From NCBI RefSeq assembly GCF_025823185.1, contig NZ_JACKVK010000009.1, forward strand, positions 186,001-250,000: DNA of 64,000 nucleotides, in the 5' to 3' direction. This document shows, one piece after another, positions 24,288 to 33,679 of this stretch (position 1 is the first letter of the stretch; every line of letters starts with the position of its first letter). The notes below the pieces were generated by a model that was not told the DNA's origin, did no database searches, and was given only the letters and a program-made list of their open reading frames with translations. Made by a program: the position numbers and the translations under genes. This stretch comes from Mycobacterium yunnanensis (lineage in GTDB: Bacteria; Actinomycetota; Actinomycetes; Mycobacteriales; Mycobacteriaceae).

Positions 24288-24803
24288 CTATCGACTGGGC
24301 TGCGTCGGTGGAACGAAACCCGGACCTTGGCCCTGACCGCCACCACCGGGCCCGCCGGGACCGCCCTGGAAGCCTGGTCCGCCTTGGAAGCCAGGGCCGG
24401 GGCCACCGGGACCGCCAAAGCCACCGGGACCGCCGGGACCGCCGGGGCCGACGGGGCCGACGGGGCCGACGGGGCCGAATTCACCGTGTCGTGGTCCACC
24501 GCCCTCGCGGTCGTCCATTCGGCTGTGGTGGTCACCGTGGTGGTGGCCGTGGCCACCGCCGACGCTCGCCCCGATCACGAACCCGGAGAAGAAGACGACC
24601 GCGACGACGAAGACGGTCCCGGCGACGATGCCGACCCACGCGGCAACGGTGGTGAGCCTGCTGCGGCGGGGCCGGTCGTCGAGGTCTCGGTCGCGAACCT
24701 CTCTCTCGTGTACGTCCTGGTCACGAACGACGACGGGTGCGGCGGTGGCCGGGGTCTGGACGGGACCCGTGGCGCCCTCGGATGACGACTCTGTTTCCCT
24801 CAT
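24288..24803 (-). CDS. Single-pass membrane protein with Gly-Pro-rich collagen-like tail
   Basis: A 171-residue protein. A cytosolic, Asp/Arg-rich N-terminus is followed by one transmembrane helix 'VAAWVGIVAGTVFVVAVVFFSGFVIG', then a His-rich segment 'GGGHGHHHGDHHS', then about 70 residues of Gly-Pro-Val/Gly-Pro-Gly repeats. The outer tail is low-complexity and probably extended. It is paralogous to the next gene upstream (helix and the 'VAAW-GI-AG' start of the helix match). Function is unknown. ATG at 24833 is an alternative start. Confidence 0.7.
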   Translation of the reverse strand: MRETESSSEGATGPVQTPATAAPVVVRDQDVHEREVRDRDLDDRPRRSRLTTVAAWVGIVAGTVFVVAVVFFSGFVIGASVGGGHGHHHGDHHSRMDDREGGGPRHGEFGPVGPVGPVGPGGPGGPGGFGGPGGPGPGFQGGPGFQGGPGGPGGGGQGQGPGFVPPTQPSR

Positions 24804-24867
24804 CAGACGATCGTGATCGCGATCATGATGCATTGCCGATGAAACGCGTGTGAAGACGCTATGAGCA

Positions 24868-25338
24868 TCACCGTGGCGGCTGACCGGGCACCTGCGTCGT
24901 CGGCGACTGAGGCGACATCGGGAACTGCGGGAAGATGTTCGGCAGTTGGAACGTCGGCCCGTTGGGGATGACGATCCCAGGCCCGGGTTCGGGCCGCTCG
25001 AACTGGCCGCGCGGCATCGGCACGATCATCGGGCCGCCCTGGTCTACGCCGCCCGACGCGGCACCGGGCACCTGAGGGGCTGTCTCGCGACCAAGGTAGA
25101 ACCCGGAACCGAACAGCACGGCAACGATGACGAGCGACCCGGCGGCGATGCCGATCCACGCCGCCACCTTGTTCAGCCGGTTGGGCTTGGCCGGAGGCAT
25201 CTGCTGCACGCCGGCACCAGGTGGCGCGAAGGACGGGTAGGCAACGCCCTGTGGGGCCTGCTGATAGTGGCCGTCCGGAAGGACCGCCGTGTGCGGGCCG
25301 GTCGGTGCGTCACCGGGATAGTCGAGTGGTTGGCTCAT
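24868..25338 (-). CDS. Single-pass proline-rich membrane protein (Rv3706c-like)
   Basis: A 156-residue protein: Pro/Gln-rich N-terminus, one helix 'NRLNKVAAWIGIAAGSLVIVAVLFGSGFYLG', then a Pro-rich outer part. The place between an egtA-side block and a DUF4185 gene and the composition match the proline-rich protein Rv3706c of M. tuberculosis (from memory). Function is unknown. With the neighbouring Gly-Pro protein it makes a tandem paralogous pair. Confidence 0.72.
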   Translation of the reverse strand: MSQPLDYPGDAPTGPHTAVLPDGHYQQAPQGVAYPSFAPPGAGVQQMPPAKPNRLNKVAAWIGIAAGSLVIVAVLFGSGFYLGRETAPQVPGAASGGVDQGGPMIVPMPRGQFERPEPGPGIVIPNGPTFQLPNIFPQFPMSPQSPTTQVPGQPPR

Positions 25339-25373
25339 GCCTCAATGATCGTCGTCGCATCCGGGACTGCGCC

Positions 25374-25451
25374 ACCACCTACGGCCGTGTTCCCTCGTGA
25401 ATCCACTGTGCGGCAGGTTTGCGCCATGCCGATTGGGCAACCACCTACGGC
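25374..25451. repeat. 12-bp direct repeat in a divergent promoter region
   Basis: ACCACCTACGGC occurs at 25374-25385 and again at 25440-25451, immediately before the ATG at 25452. The region separates the minus-strand gene starting at 25338 from the small plus-strand gene. It may be a duplicated regulator site. Confidence 0.4.
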
Positions 25452-25607
25452 ATGGAACCAGGATCCGACGCACCCGCCAACCCCGTGGACGCCACCGAGG
25501 CCACCGAGGAGCAGCGCGAGATGCAGGACCAACTCGACGATCCGACGATCGATCCCGAGGCCCCGGCGGGTCACCAGGATCGCCACCAGGTGGCCGACGA
25601 GACGTAG
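25452..25607 (+). CDS. Small acidic hypothetical protein
   Basis: A 51-residue hydrophilic protein, 'MEPGSDAPANPVDATEATEE...', rich in Glu, Asp and Gln, with no Cys and no membrane segment. The composition suggests disorder. It lies alone on the plus strand between two minus-strand genes and ends 5 bp before the next stop. An upstream ATG at 25419 would add 11 residues. I do not recognise a family; the call rests on composition and the lack of any competing gene here. Confidence 0.5.
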   Translation: MEPGSDAPANPVDATEATEEQREMQDQLDDPTIDPEAPAGHQDRHQVADET

Positions 25608-25612
25608 TCCGC

Positions 25613-26728
25613 CTAGGACTTCAGCGGGTTCACCGCGTATTGGATCACGCGATACGGGGCGTTGTCGGCCTGCGGCAACGTGTTCCATTGGCTGACGAAC
25701 ACGCGCAGCTCGTCGAGCGTCGACCCTGGCGAAAGGTAGCCGCCATAGGGTTGGGCCAAGCGGTTGTCCTCGGGCGGAGGCAAGTCGTCGGCTTCCTCGG
25801 GCCACTCGCCGGCGAGGACGACCGTCGTGACCGGCGCACTGCCGAGCCCGGTCGGATCGTTGGCCACGCGTACCTCCATGTTGCCGGTGCTGGCGTTGAA
25901 GTAGGACAGCACCGCCTTGCCGTCGACCTGGCGGATGCTCATCTCCCCTACGCGGTCGCCCCACAACGGCGCGGGTGTCTTGCCCCACGTCCCCGCACCG
26001 GACCACGCCTGCCAGCTGGACCGGTTGGGGAAGGACTGCGGCGTCGCCCGGTAGAGCTCGACGGGCTCGCTGCGGTCGAAGTCGTTGGCGACGACGTACA
26101 CCCACCCGCTCGGTGAGTCCGGCGTCGGAATCGGGTCGTAGTAACCACTGATTTGCGACTGCCTGCCGCCAGCGTAGGTCGCCGGGCGCGCGGAGCCCGG
26201 CACCGTGGCCCAATTCCCTTGGTAGGGCGTGGCTTTGACAAGTCGCGAGGACGACGGCACCAGGTTCGTCGTGGTGGTCACCAGCAGGTAGTTCTCCCGG
26301 TTGACCGTGACGACCCCCGCCGGGAGCTGTGAGGACCCCGGCGGGGTGGGGTCGGCGAGCAGGGGCGTGTCAGTGCCGGTGACGCCGTAGTAGCGCACGC
26401 CGGTCGGATCGTCGACCGAGTCGAGGTCGACGTGCAGGGCGATTGGCGAGAAGTGCCGCCCGAACGCCACGCCCTGTCCGGCGAAACTGTCCCCGCACAC
26501 CTGCAGCACTCCGCTGGGAAACTCCATGAACTCGCAGAGATCCGTGGCGCCTATCCCGTAATCCCTTGTCGGCGTGCCGGTTCCGGCCACCGCACCAATG
26601 CGCACGACCTGACCGGGTGCCAGCGGCGGCAGCACCGGCCGCGGCGCGGGCGCAGGCGGGTCGGCAGCGGCCAGCGGGGGCGGCAGCAGCGCGGCGCATA
26701 GCAGCGCCGCGGCCACCGCCCGGATCAC
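25613..26728 (-). CDS. Secreted DUF4185-domain protein
   Basis: A 371-residue exported protein read from GTG 26728, which overlaps the asd stop by 4 bp. A signal peptide 'VIRAVAAALLCAALLPPPLAAA' precedes a beta-propeller-like domain of the DUF4185 type: 'GVLQVCGDSFAGQGVAFG', 'DFDRSEPVELYR', 'MSIRQVDGKAVLSYFNASTGNMEVRVA', 'GYLSPGSTLDELRVFVSQWN'. DUF4185 proteins include arabinan-active glycoside hydrolases and unknowns, so cell-wall arabinogalactan is a possible substrate (inference). Its place after asd matches Rv3707c. The coupling to asd is conserved and unexplained. Confidence 0.8.
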   Translation of the reverse strand: MIRAVAAALLCAALLPPPLAAADPPAPAPRPVLPPLAPGQVVRIGAVAGTGTPTRDYGIGATDLCEFMEFPSGVLQVCGDSFAGQGVAFGRHFSPIALHVDLDSVDDPTGVRYYGVTGTDTPLLADPTPPGSSQLPAGVVTVNRENYLLVTTTTNLVPSSSRLVKATPYQGNWATVPGSARPATYAGGRQSQISGYYDPIPTPDSPSGWVYVVANDFDRSEPVELYRATPQSFPNRSSWQAWSGAGTWGKTPAPLWGDRVGEMSIRQVDGKAVLSYFNASTGNMEVRVANDPTGLGSAPVTTVVLAGEWPEEADDLPPPEDNRLAQPYGGYLSPGSTLDELRVFVSQWNTLPQADNAPYRVIQYAVNPLKS

Positions 26729-27759
26729 AGCGAGGCGGCGAGGAGCTCGGCGATCTGAATGGTGTTGAGCGCGGCACCCTTTCGGAGGTTGTCTCCGGAG
26801 ACGAACAGCGCAAGGCCACGCCCGTCGGGGGCACCCGGATCTTGACGGATACGCCCGACCAAGGAGTCGTCGGCGCCCGCGGCGGCCAGGGGCGTCGGCA
26901 CGTCGACCAGCTTCACGCCCGGCGCGGACGCCAGCAGTTCCCTGGCTCGATCCGGTGACAGCGGCCGTGCGAACTCGGCGTTGATCGACAGCGAGTGCCC
27001 GGTGTAGACCGGCACGCGCACGCACGTGCCACTGACCAACAGGTCCGGGATGCCAAGGATCTTGCGGCTCTCGAACCGAAGCTTCTGATCCTCGTCGGTC
27101 TCCCCCGACCCGTCGTCGACGAGGGAGCCGGCCAGCGGCACCACGTTGAAGGCGATGGGTGCGACGTACTTGTTCGGAGCGGGGAACGTCAGCGCCGATC
27201 CGTCGTGGACCAGCTGCTCGCTGTCGTCGACCACGGCGCTCGCCTGTCCGAAGAGTTCCTCCACGCCGGCCAGTCCACTACCGGAGACGGCCTGATAGGT
27301 CGAGGTGATCATCCGCACCAGCCCGGCCTCGTCGTGCAGCACCTTGAGCACCGGCATCGCGGCCATGGTGGTGCAGTTCGGGTTGGCGATGATGCCCTTG
27401 GGACGATCGTTGGCGTCGCGGTCGAAGTTCACTTCGCTCACCACCAGCGGAACCTCGGGATCCTTGCGCCACGCCGAGGAGTTGTCGACGACGACGGCGC
27501 CGGCCGCGGCGAACCTGGGCGCCTGAACGCGAGACATGGTGGCGCCGGCGGAGAACAACGCGATGTCGAGTCCCGTCGGATCGGCGGTCTCGGCGTCCTC
27601 GACCTCGATCTCCTGACCTCGGAAGGTCAGCTTCTTGCCCTGCGAGCGCGACGACGCGAAGAACCGTACCGAGCTCGCTGGAAAGTCGCGCTCCTCCAGC
27701 AGCTTTCGCATCACCTGGCCGACCTGTCCGGTCGCGCCTACCACACCGATGGACACCAT
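26725..27759 (-). CDS. asd: Aspartate-semialdehyde dehydrogenase
   Basis: A 344-residue NADPH-dependent enzyme that reduces aspartyl phosphate to aspartate semialdehyde, on the way to Lys, diaminopimelate, Thr and Met. The N-terminal 'GVVGATGQVGQVMRKLLEERDFP' binds NADP, the catalytic Cys is in 'GIIANPNCTTMAAMPVLKVL', and the active-site His region is 'VYTGHSLSINAEFARPLS'. It starts 2 bp after lysC ends. Confidence 0.97.
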   Translation of the reverse strand: MVSIGVVGATGQVGQVMRKLLEERDFPASSVRFFASSRSQGKKLTFRGQEIEVEDAETADPTGLDIALFSAGATMSRVQAPRFAAAGAVVVDNSSAWRKDPEVPLVVSEVNFDRDANDRPKGIIANPNCTTMAAMPVLKVLHDEAGLVRMITSTYQAVSGSGLAGVEELFGQASAVVDDSEQLVHDGSALTFPAPNKYVAPIAFNVVPLAGSLVDDGSGETDEDQKLRFESRKILGIPDLLVSGTCVRVPVYTGHSLSINAEFARPLSPDRARELLASAPGVKLVDVPTPLAAAGADDSLVGRIRQDPGAPDGRGLALFVSGDNLRKGAALNTIQIAELLAASL

Positions 27760-27761
27760 CT

Positions 27762-29027
<1,266 letters not shown>

Positions 29028-29119
29028 TGTTCGCCTTTCCGTTCACGCGTGAGTCCCATGAATGATAAGGGGTCTGCGCACCCGGTTTTCCCGTTGGACC
29101 AACTCCTGCCGCCCGGCGG

Positions 29120-29125
29120 TACCGT
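29120..29125 (+). promoter_or_regulatory. Candidate -10 box (TACCGT) for a leaderless mRNA
   Basis: TACCGT ends 7 nt before GTG 29133, supporting that codon as the nitroreductase start over upstream ATGs at 29049 and 29058. Confidence 0.45.
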
Positions 29126-29132
29126 CGGACGC

Positions 29133-29744
29133 GTGACCGACAGACTGGCCGACACCCGCGTCCCGATCCACCAGCCGATCGCCGCGCGCTGGAGTCCCCG
29201 GGCGTTCGACCCCGAGGCGACGCTGGACGGGGAACAGCTGACGGCGATCCTGGAGGCTGCGCGCTGGGCCGCGACCTGGGGAGGCCGCCAACCCGTCCGC
29301 TTCGTGGTGGGCGTGCGTGGGGACGAGACGTTCGAGGCGCTGGTGGGGACGCTGAAGCGCGGCAACTCCTACGCGACTGCCGCCAGCGCGCTCCTGCTGG
29401 TGTGCGCCGACGAGGGTCCCGACGAGAACACCGCGCTGTACGCCGGCGTCGACGCGGGAGCCGCGATCGCCAACGCCAGCGTGGAGGCCGTCGCACGGGG
29501 GCTCGTCGTCCATCCGATGGCCGGGTTCGACGCCGACGCGGCACGCGCCGCCTTCGACGTCCCCGACGAGGTCAGACCGGTTGCGGTGCTGGCTGTGGGA
29601 ACCCTCGGCGACTACTCGACGGCCGATCCGGCGATCGTCGAGCGAGACTCCGCACCCCGAAGGCGGATGCCGCTGGAGGAGGTGGCGTTCGCCGGCCGGT
29701 GGGGCACCGCGTTCACAGCGGGCACGTCTGCAGCAGTCCCCTGA
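29133..29744 (+). CDS. Nitroreductase-family protein
   Basis: A 203-residue member of the FMN nitroreductase fold. It has 'HQPIAARWSPRAFDPEATLDGEQLTAILEAARWAATWGGRQPVRFVV', where the N-terminal 'R-SPRAF' motif contacts the FMN phosphate, and 'DAGAAIANASVEAVARGLVVHPMAGFD' for the second half-site. Members reduce nitro groups, quinones or flavins with NAD(P)H. The substrate is unknown. It is divergent from lysC, and its last 32 bp overlap the opposing gene 29713-30180. Confidence 0.85.
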   Translation: MTDRLADTRVPIHQPIAARWSPRAFDPEATLDGEQLTAILEAARWAATWGGRQPVRFVVGVRGDETFEALVGTLKRGNSYATAASALLLVCADEGPDENTALYAGVDAGAAIANASVEAVARGLVVHPMAGFDADAARAAFDVPDEVRPVAVLAVGTLGDYSTADPAIVERDSAPRRRMPLEEVAFAGRWGTAFTAGTSAAVP

Positions 29745-30180
29745 CCTGACCTTCGAATTGGTCGTTGAAGGCCTTGACCACCATTGCCGAGGCGGGTGCG
29801 GCCGCCCCCGGCGCCGTCCGGGCCGCCTGCGCGTCGTAGTCCAGGCGGGCCCGCACCAGTCGATCCGCGGTCTGCGCCATGTCGCGCGCCGGCGCCGCCA
29901 GGTCGGGGTTGGACACCTTCGACGCGCGGTCGGCCAGCCCGTCGGTCCAATCCCGGTAGTCCAGCTCGCTGGGTAGGGTCTCCGAACCGTAGGACCCCGG
30001 CTCAGGCTCGTGGGTCTTGGCGTTGAGGCGCTCGATCTGAGTCTTGTTGAACGACAGCAGCTCTCGCACCGGCGCGCAGTCCGAGGAGGACGGTCCGCGG
30101 AAGAAGACCCACCAGACGCCGGTACCGATGAGGATTGCCACCAGCACCACGACCGTGGTCAACGGCCTCACGCGTTTCAC
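29713..30180 (-). CDS. Membrane-anchored hypothetical protein
   Basis: A 155-residue protein with an N-terminal anchor 'LTTVVVLVAILIGTGVWWVFF' and an outer domain of helical, Asp/Arg/Ala-rich sequence bounded by two Cys ('SSDCAPVRELL' and 'LLQTCPL') that may form a disulphide. I do not recognise the family. It converges on the nitroreductase gene with an overlap, and its start is back-to-back with the amt control region. Confidence 0.7.
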   Translation of the reverse strand: MKRVRPLTTVVVLVAILIGTGVWWVFFRGPSSSDCAPVRELLSFNKTQIERLNAKTHEPEPGSYGSETLPSELDYRDWTDGLADRASKVSNPDLAAPARDMAQTADRLVRARLDYDAQAARTAPGAAAPASAMVVKAFNDQFEGQVRGLLQTCPL

Positions 30181-30242
30181 GTCTCGATGCTGGCACAGGT
30201 TTCGCCGAGGACGTTTAACGTGCGCGAAACCTCACAGGTAAG

Positions 30243-30258
30243 TCCACGTAACAGAAAC
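30243..30258 (+). promoter_or_regulatory. Possible GlnR box upstream of amt
   Basis: TCCAC-N6-GAAAC (30243-30258) partly matches the actinobacterial GlnR consensus gTnAC-N6-GaAAC: the second half is perfect and the first half keeps AC. GlnR activates ammonium transport genes in mycobacteria. It sits 45-60 bp before the ATG at 30303. Confidence 0.35.
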
Positions 30259-30302
30259 ATCGTTCACTGCCAGTGATCGGCCTCGAGGAGGCCCCAGCAC
30301 TG

Positions 30303-31580
30303 ATGGAGACGGTACCGATGGACGTAGTTGACACCGGCACCACGGCATTCATGCTGTGTTGCATCATCGGCCTGACGCTGATGATTCCCGGACTGGCGCT
30401 GTTCTACGGCGGCATGGTCTCGGTGAAGAGCTCGACAAACATGATGATGATGACCTTCGGTGCCGTGGCCGTCGTCGGTGTCCTCTGGGTGCTGTTCGGG
30501 TTCTCCATGGTCTTCGGCACCAGCTACGGCGGCTTCGTCGGCAGCTTCACCGAATTCGCCGGGATGAAGGACCTACTGGAGTCGCAGACCACCATCTCCG
30601 GTTTGCAGGTGAGCTTGTTCGCGCTCTTTCAGGCGCTGTTCGCCGCCATCACCGTCGCCCTGATCTCCGGTGCGGTCGCCGACCGGATGAAGTTCGGCGC
30701 ATGGATGGTGTTCGCCGTGTTCTGGGCGGTGCTGGTGTACTTCCCCGTCGCGCACTGGGTGTTCGCCTTCGACGGCGTGGTCACCAAGGACTCCGTCGGC
30801 GGCTGGATCGCCAACAGCCTCAAGGCAATCGACTTCGCCGGCGGTACGGCCGTGCACATCAACGCCGGCGCCGCCGCGCTCGCGGTGGCGATCGTGCTCG
30901 GCAAGTCCGCCATGTTCGGTCAGCTACGCAAGCCGCACAACGTCCCGTTGACGCTGCTCGGCGCGGGCCTGCTGTGGGCCGGCTGGTATGCGTTCAACGG
31001 CGGTTCGGCACTGGCCGCCGGCAACTCGGCCGCCATCGTCATGGTCACCACGTTCGTCGCGACGTGCGCCGCCACCCTGGCGTGGCTGGCCGTGGAGAAG
31101 ATCAAGGACGGGCACGTCACCGGCGTCGGCGCGGCGTCCGGCGCCATCACCGGCCTGGTCGCCATCACCCCCGCCTGCGGTGCGGTCACTCCCGTCGGCG
31201 CCATCGCGGTTGGTGCGATCGCCGGCGCCGTCTGCGTGTACGCCGTCGGCCTCAAGGAGCGATTCGGCTACGACGACTCGCTCGACGTGGTCGGCGTGCA
31301 CCTCGTCGGCGGCGTCATCGGCACCGTGCTGATCGGCCTGTTCGCCAGCGACAGCATGCCCAACGCCACCAACGGCCTCTTCTACGGCGGCGGTCTGAGC
31401 CAGCTCTGGAAGCAGTGCATCGCCGCGGGTGCCGTCATGGCCTACTCCTTCGTGGTCGCCTTCGTCATCGCGTACGCGATCAAGAAGACGATGGGCATCC
31501 GCATCTCGCCCGAGGACGAAGAGAGTGGCATCGACGCGAAGCTGCACCGCGACGCGGCCTACGAGCTGCAAACCCTCTAG
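30303..31580 (+). CDS. amt: Ammonium transporter
   Basis: A 425-residue Amt/AmtB channel with eleven expected membrane helices. The pore twin-His are in 'VAHWVFAFDGV' and 'VVGVHLVGGVIG', and the signature 'DFAGGTAVHINAGAAALAVAIVLGKS' is present. It brings in ammonium as NH3/NH4+. ATG at 30303 has a GAGGAGG site 11 nt upstream; ATG 30318 and 30273 are alternatives. The C-terminus ('EDEESGIDAKLHRDAAYEL') is the cytosolic tail that a GlnK protein would block. No glnK/glnD follows; leuA is next. Confidence 0.95.
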   Translation: METVPMDVVDTGTTAFMLCCIIGLTLMIPGLALFYGGMVSVKSSTNMMMMTFGAVAVVGVLWVLFGFSMVFGTSYGGFVGSFTEFAGMKDLLESQTTISGLQVSLFALFQALFAAITVALISGAVADRMKFGAWMVFAVFWAVLVYFPVAHWVFAFDGVVTKDSVGGWIANSLKAIDFAGGTAVHINAGAAALAVAIVLGKSAMFGQLRKPHNVPLTLLGAGLLWAGWYAFNGGSALAAGNSAAIVMVTTFVATCAATLAWLAVEKIKDGHVTGVGAASGAITGLVAITPACGAVTPVGAIAVGAIAGAVCVYAVGLKERFGYDDSLDVVGVHLVGGVIGTVLIGLFASDSMPNATNGLFYGGGLSQLWKQCIAAGAVMAYSFVVAFVIAYAIKKTMGIRISPEDEESGIDAKLHRDAAYELQTL

Positions 31581-31586
31581 AAGACC

Positions 31587-31626
31587 GGTCCCGACCGGCG
31601 CGATTCGCCCCGCGCCGGTCGGGACC
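31587..31626 (+). terminator. Perfect 16-bp terminator hairpin after amt
   Basis: Stem arms 31587-31602 and 31611-31626 are perfectly complementary (16 bp, GC-rich), with loop ATTCGCCC, 6 bp past the amt stop. No U-tract follows, so it is an actinobacterial-type or bidirectional terminator. Confidence 0.85.
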
Positions 31627-31714
31627 CACTTCGACCTGGTCGAGCTGCCGAGCCGGCCTCCCAGGTTCACGCCACTGTTTTGGAGATGGGCACCCGCGGA
31701 GTAGGGTGTCCCAC

Positions 31715-31756
31715 GTGCAGCGGTCGCTCCTTCTCGGACGCCGCGGCGGGGTCTGA
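31715..31756 (+). CDS. leuL: leuA leader peptide with three consecutive Leu codons
   Basis: A 13-residue open frame from GTG 31715: Met-Gln-Arg-Ser-Leu-Leu-Leu-Gly-Arg-Arg-Gly-Gly-Val, with CTC CTT CTC in a row, ending at TGA 31754-31756. It lies 79 bp upstream of leuA. Its stop codon falls within the first arm (GTCTG) of a set of mutually exclusive hairpins, as expected for ribosome-mediated attenuation by leucyl-tRNA. GGAG lies 13 nt upstream and AGGG nearer. Leucine attenuation of leuA is known in actinobacteria. Confidence 0.7.
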   Translation: MQRSLLLGRRGGV

Positions 31757-31815
31757 TCCAGACTGGCTTCCCGTCGCGGGTCGTCTCGATGCGCCGGTCT
31801 GAATCCTTTCCAGAC
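31751..31815 (+). promoter_or_regulatory. Leucine attenuator upstream of leuA
   Basis: Four alternating complementary segments: GTCTG (31751-31755), CAGAC (31759-31763, extended as CAGACTGGC to 31767), GTCTG (31797-31801, extended as GCCGGTCTG from 31793) and CAGAC (31811-31815). Segments 2 and 3 can form a 9-bp stem with one G-U pair; 1:2 and 2:3 are mutually exclusive. A ribosome stalled at the Leu codons leaves segment 1 free, whereas one at the stop codon covers it. The last arm lies close to the leuA ribosome binding site, so control may act on termination, translation, or both. Confidence 0.65.
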
Positions 31816-31834
31816 ACCAACCGGAGCGAGAACC

Positions 31835-33670
31835 GTGAACAACCCCAACCCCCATTCGATCGACGCCTACACCTCTGCGCGCACGATCACCACCCCCGCC
31901 GGCGACCGAAATCCCGGCCAGCCCGCGTGGAACACCCAGCGCCGCACGTCCATGCCGGTGAACCGGTACCGGCCGTTCGCCGATGAGGTCCCGGGCGGGA
32001 GCCCGGGACCGGGCACAGTGGGCGTTCCCTTCGACCGCACGTGGCCCGACAAGGTCGTCGACGTCGCGCCCATGTGGTGCGCCGTCGACCTGCGTGACGG
32101 CAACCAGGCCCTGATCGACCCGATGAGCCCGGAACGCAAGCGGCGCATGTTCGACCTGCTGGTCCGCATGGGCTACAAGGAGATCGAGGTCGGCTTCCCG
32201 TCGGCCAGCCAGACCGACTACGACTTCGTCCGCGAAATCATCACCGACGGTGCCATTCCCGACGACGTCACCATTCAGGTGCTGACGCAGTGCCGGGCCG
32301 AACTGATCGAGCGGACGTTCGAGGCCTGCGCGGGCGCCCCCAGGGCAATCGTGCACTTCTACAACTCGACGTCGATCCTGCAGCGCCGCGTGGTGTTCCG
32401 CGCCGACCGCGAGGCCGTCAAGAAGATCGCCACCGACGGCGCCAAGATGTGCGTCGCCGAGGCGGCGAAACACCCTGGTACACAATGGCGTTTCGAGTAC
32501 TCCCCCGAGTCGTACACGGGCACGGAACTGGAGTACGCCAAGGACGTCTGCGACGCGGTCTCCGAGATCGTCGGTGCCACCCCCGACGCTCCGCTGATCG
32601 TCAACCTGCCCGCCACCGTCGAGATGGCGACCCCGAACGTCTACGCCGACTCGATCGAGTGGATGAGCCGCAACCTGGCTCGCCGGGACTCGATCATCCT
32701 GTCCCTGCACCCGCACAACGATCGCGGAACCGCCGTCGCCGCAGCCGAATTGGGCTACCAGGCCGGCGCCGACCGCATCGAGGGCTGCCTGTTCGGCAAC
32801 GGTGAACGCACCGGCAACGTCTGCCTGGTAACCCTCGGGCTGAACATGTTCAGCCGCGGCGTCGACCCGCAGATCGACTTCTCCAACATCGACGAGATCC
32901 GCCGCACCGTCGAGTACTGCAACCAGCTGCCGGTGCACGAGCGGCATCCCTACGGCGGCGACCTGGTCTACACGGCTTTCTCGGGCAGCCACCAGGACGC
33001 CATCAACAAGGGCCTGGACGCGATGAAGAAACAAGCGGACGACGTCGACTCAGATGTTTCCGAGATCCTCTGGCAGGTGCCGTATCTGCCCATCGACCCC
33101 AAGGACGTCGGACGTACCTACGAGGCCGTCATCCGCGTCAACTCACAGTCCGGCAAGGGCGGCGTCGCCTACATCATGAAGGCCGACCACGGTCTGGCCC
33201 TGCCGCGCCGACTGCAGATCGAGTTCAGCCAGGCGATCCAGAAGATCACCGACGGCGAGGGCGGCGAAGTGTCACCCAAGGAGATGTGGGACGTCTTCGC
33301 CGAGGAGTACCTGGCGCCGATCAGGCCGCTGGAGCGCATCCGGCAGAAGGTCGACGCGGCCGAGGAAGACGGCGGCACCGACACCATCACCGCGACGGTG
33401 AAGGTGCACGGCGAGGAGCGCGAGATCGTCGGCGCAGGCAACGGACCGCTGGCCGCGTTCGTCGACGCGATCTGCGCCGTCGGGTTCGACGTCAGCGTGC
33501 TCGACTACTCCGAGCACGCACTGTCGGCCGGAGAGGAAGCCCAGGCTGCGGCGTACGTGGAGGCGTCAGTCGGCGGCAAGACGGTGTGGGGGGTCGGTAT
33601 TGCCACGTCGATCACGACGGCCTCGTTGCGTGCGGTCGTCTCGGCGGTGAACCGGGCCTCGCGGGACTGA
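31835..33670 (+). CDS. leuA: 2-isopropylmalate synthase
   Basis: A 611-residue LeuA of the long actinobacterial type, catalysing the first committed step of leucine synthesis (acetyl-CoA plus 2-ketoisovalerate). The HMGL-type TIM barrel holds 'WCAVDLRDGNQALIDPMSPERK' (catalytic metal Asp), 'LSLHPHNDRGTAVAAAELGYQAGADRIEGCLFGNGERTGNVCLVTL' with the His-Pro-His metal site, and the C-terminal regulatory domain ('TATVKVHGEEREIVGAGNGPLAAFVDAI') for leucine feedback. GTG start. No tandem coding repeat of the M. tuberculosis kind is seen. Control is by the upstream leader peptide. Confidence 0.96.
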   Translation: MNNPNPHSIDAYTSARTITTPAGDRNPGQPAWNTQRRTSMPVNRYRPFADEVPGGSPGPGTVGVPFDRTWPDKVVDVAPMWCAVDLRDGNQALIDPMSPERKRRMFDLLVRMGYKEIEVGFPSASQTDYDFVREIITDGAIPDDVTIQVLTQCRAELIERTFEACAGAPRAIVHFYNSTSILQRRVVFRADREAVKKIATDGAKMCVAEAAKHPGTQWRFEYSPESYTGTELEYAKDVCDAVSEIVGATPDAPLIVNLPATVEMATPNVYADSIEWMSRNLARRDSIILSLHPHNDRGTAVAAAELGYQAGADRIEGCLFGNGERTGNVCLVTLGLNMFSRGVDPQIDFSNIDEIRRTVEYCNQLPVHERHPYGGDLVYTAFSGSHQDAINKGLDAMKKQADDVDSDVSEILWQVPYLPIDPKDVGRTYEAVIRVNSQSGKGGVAYIMKADHGLALPRRLQIEFSQAIQKITDGEGGEVSPKEMWDVFAEEYLAPIRPLERIRQKVDAAEEDGGTDTITATVKVHGEEREIVGAGNGPLAAFVDAICAVGFDVSVLDYSEHALSAGEEAQAAAYVEASVGGKTVWGVGIATSITTASLRAVVSAVNRASRD

Positions 33671-33679
33671 GCGGTCGAC

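Noticed and set aside
22977..24785. A 602-residue open frame on the plus strand opposite catalase
   Set aside because: It is antisense to a clear catalase and has no family signature; high GC keeps mirror frames open.
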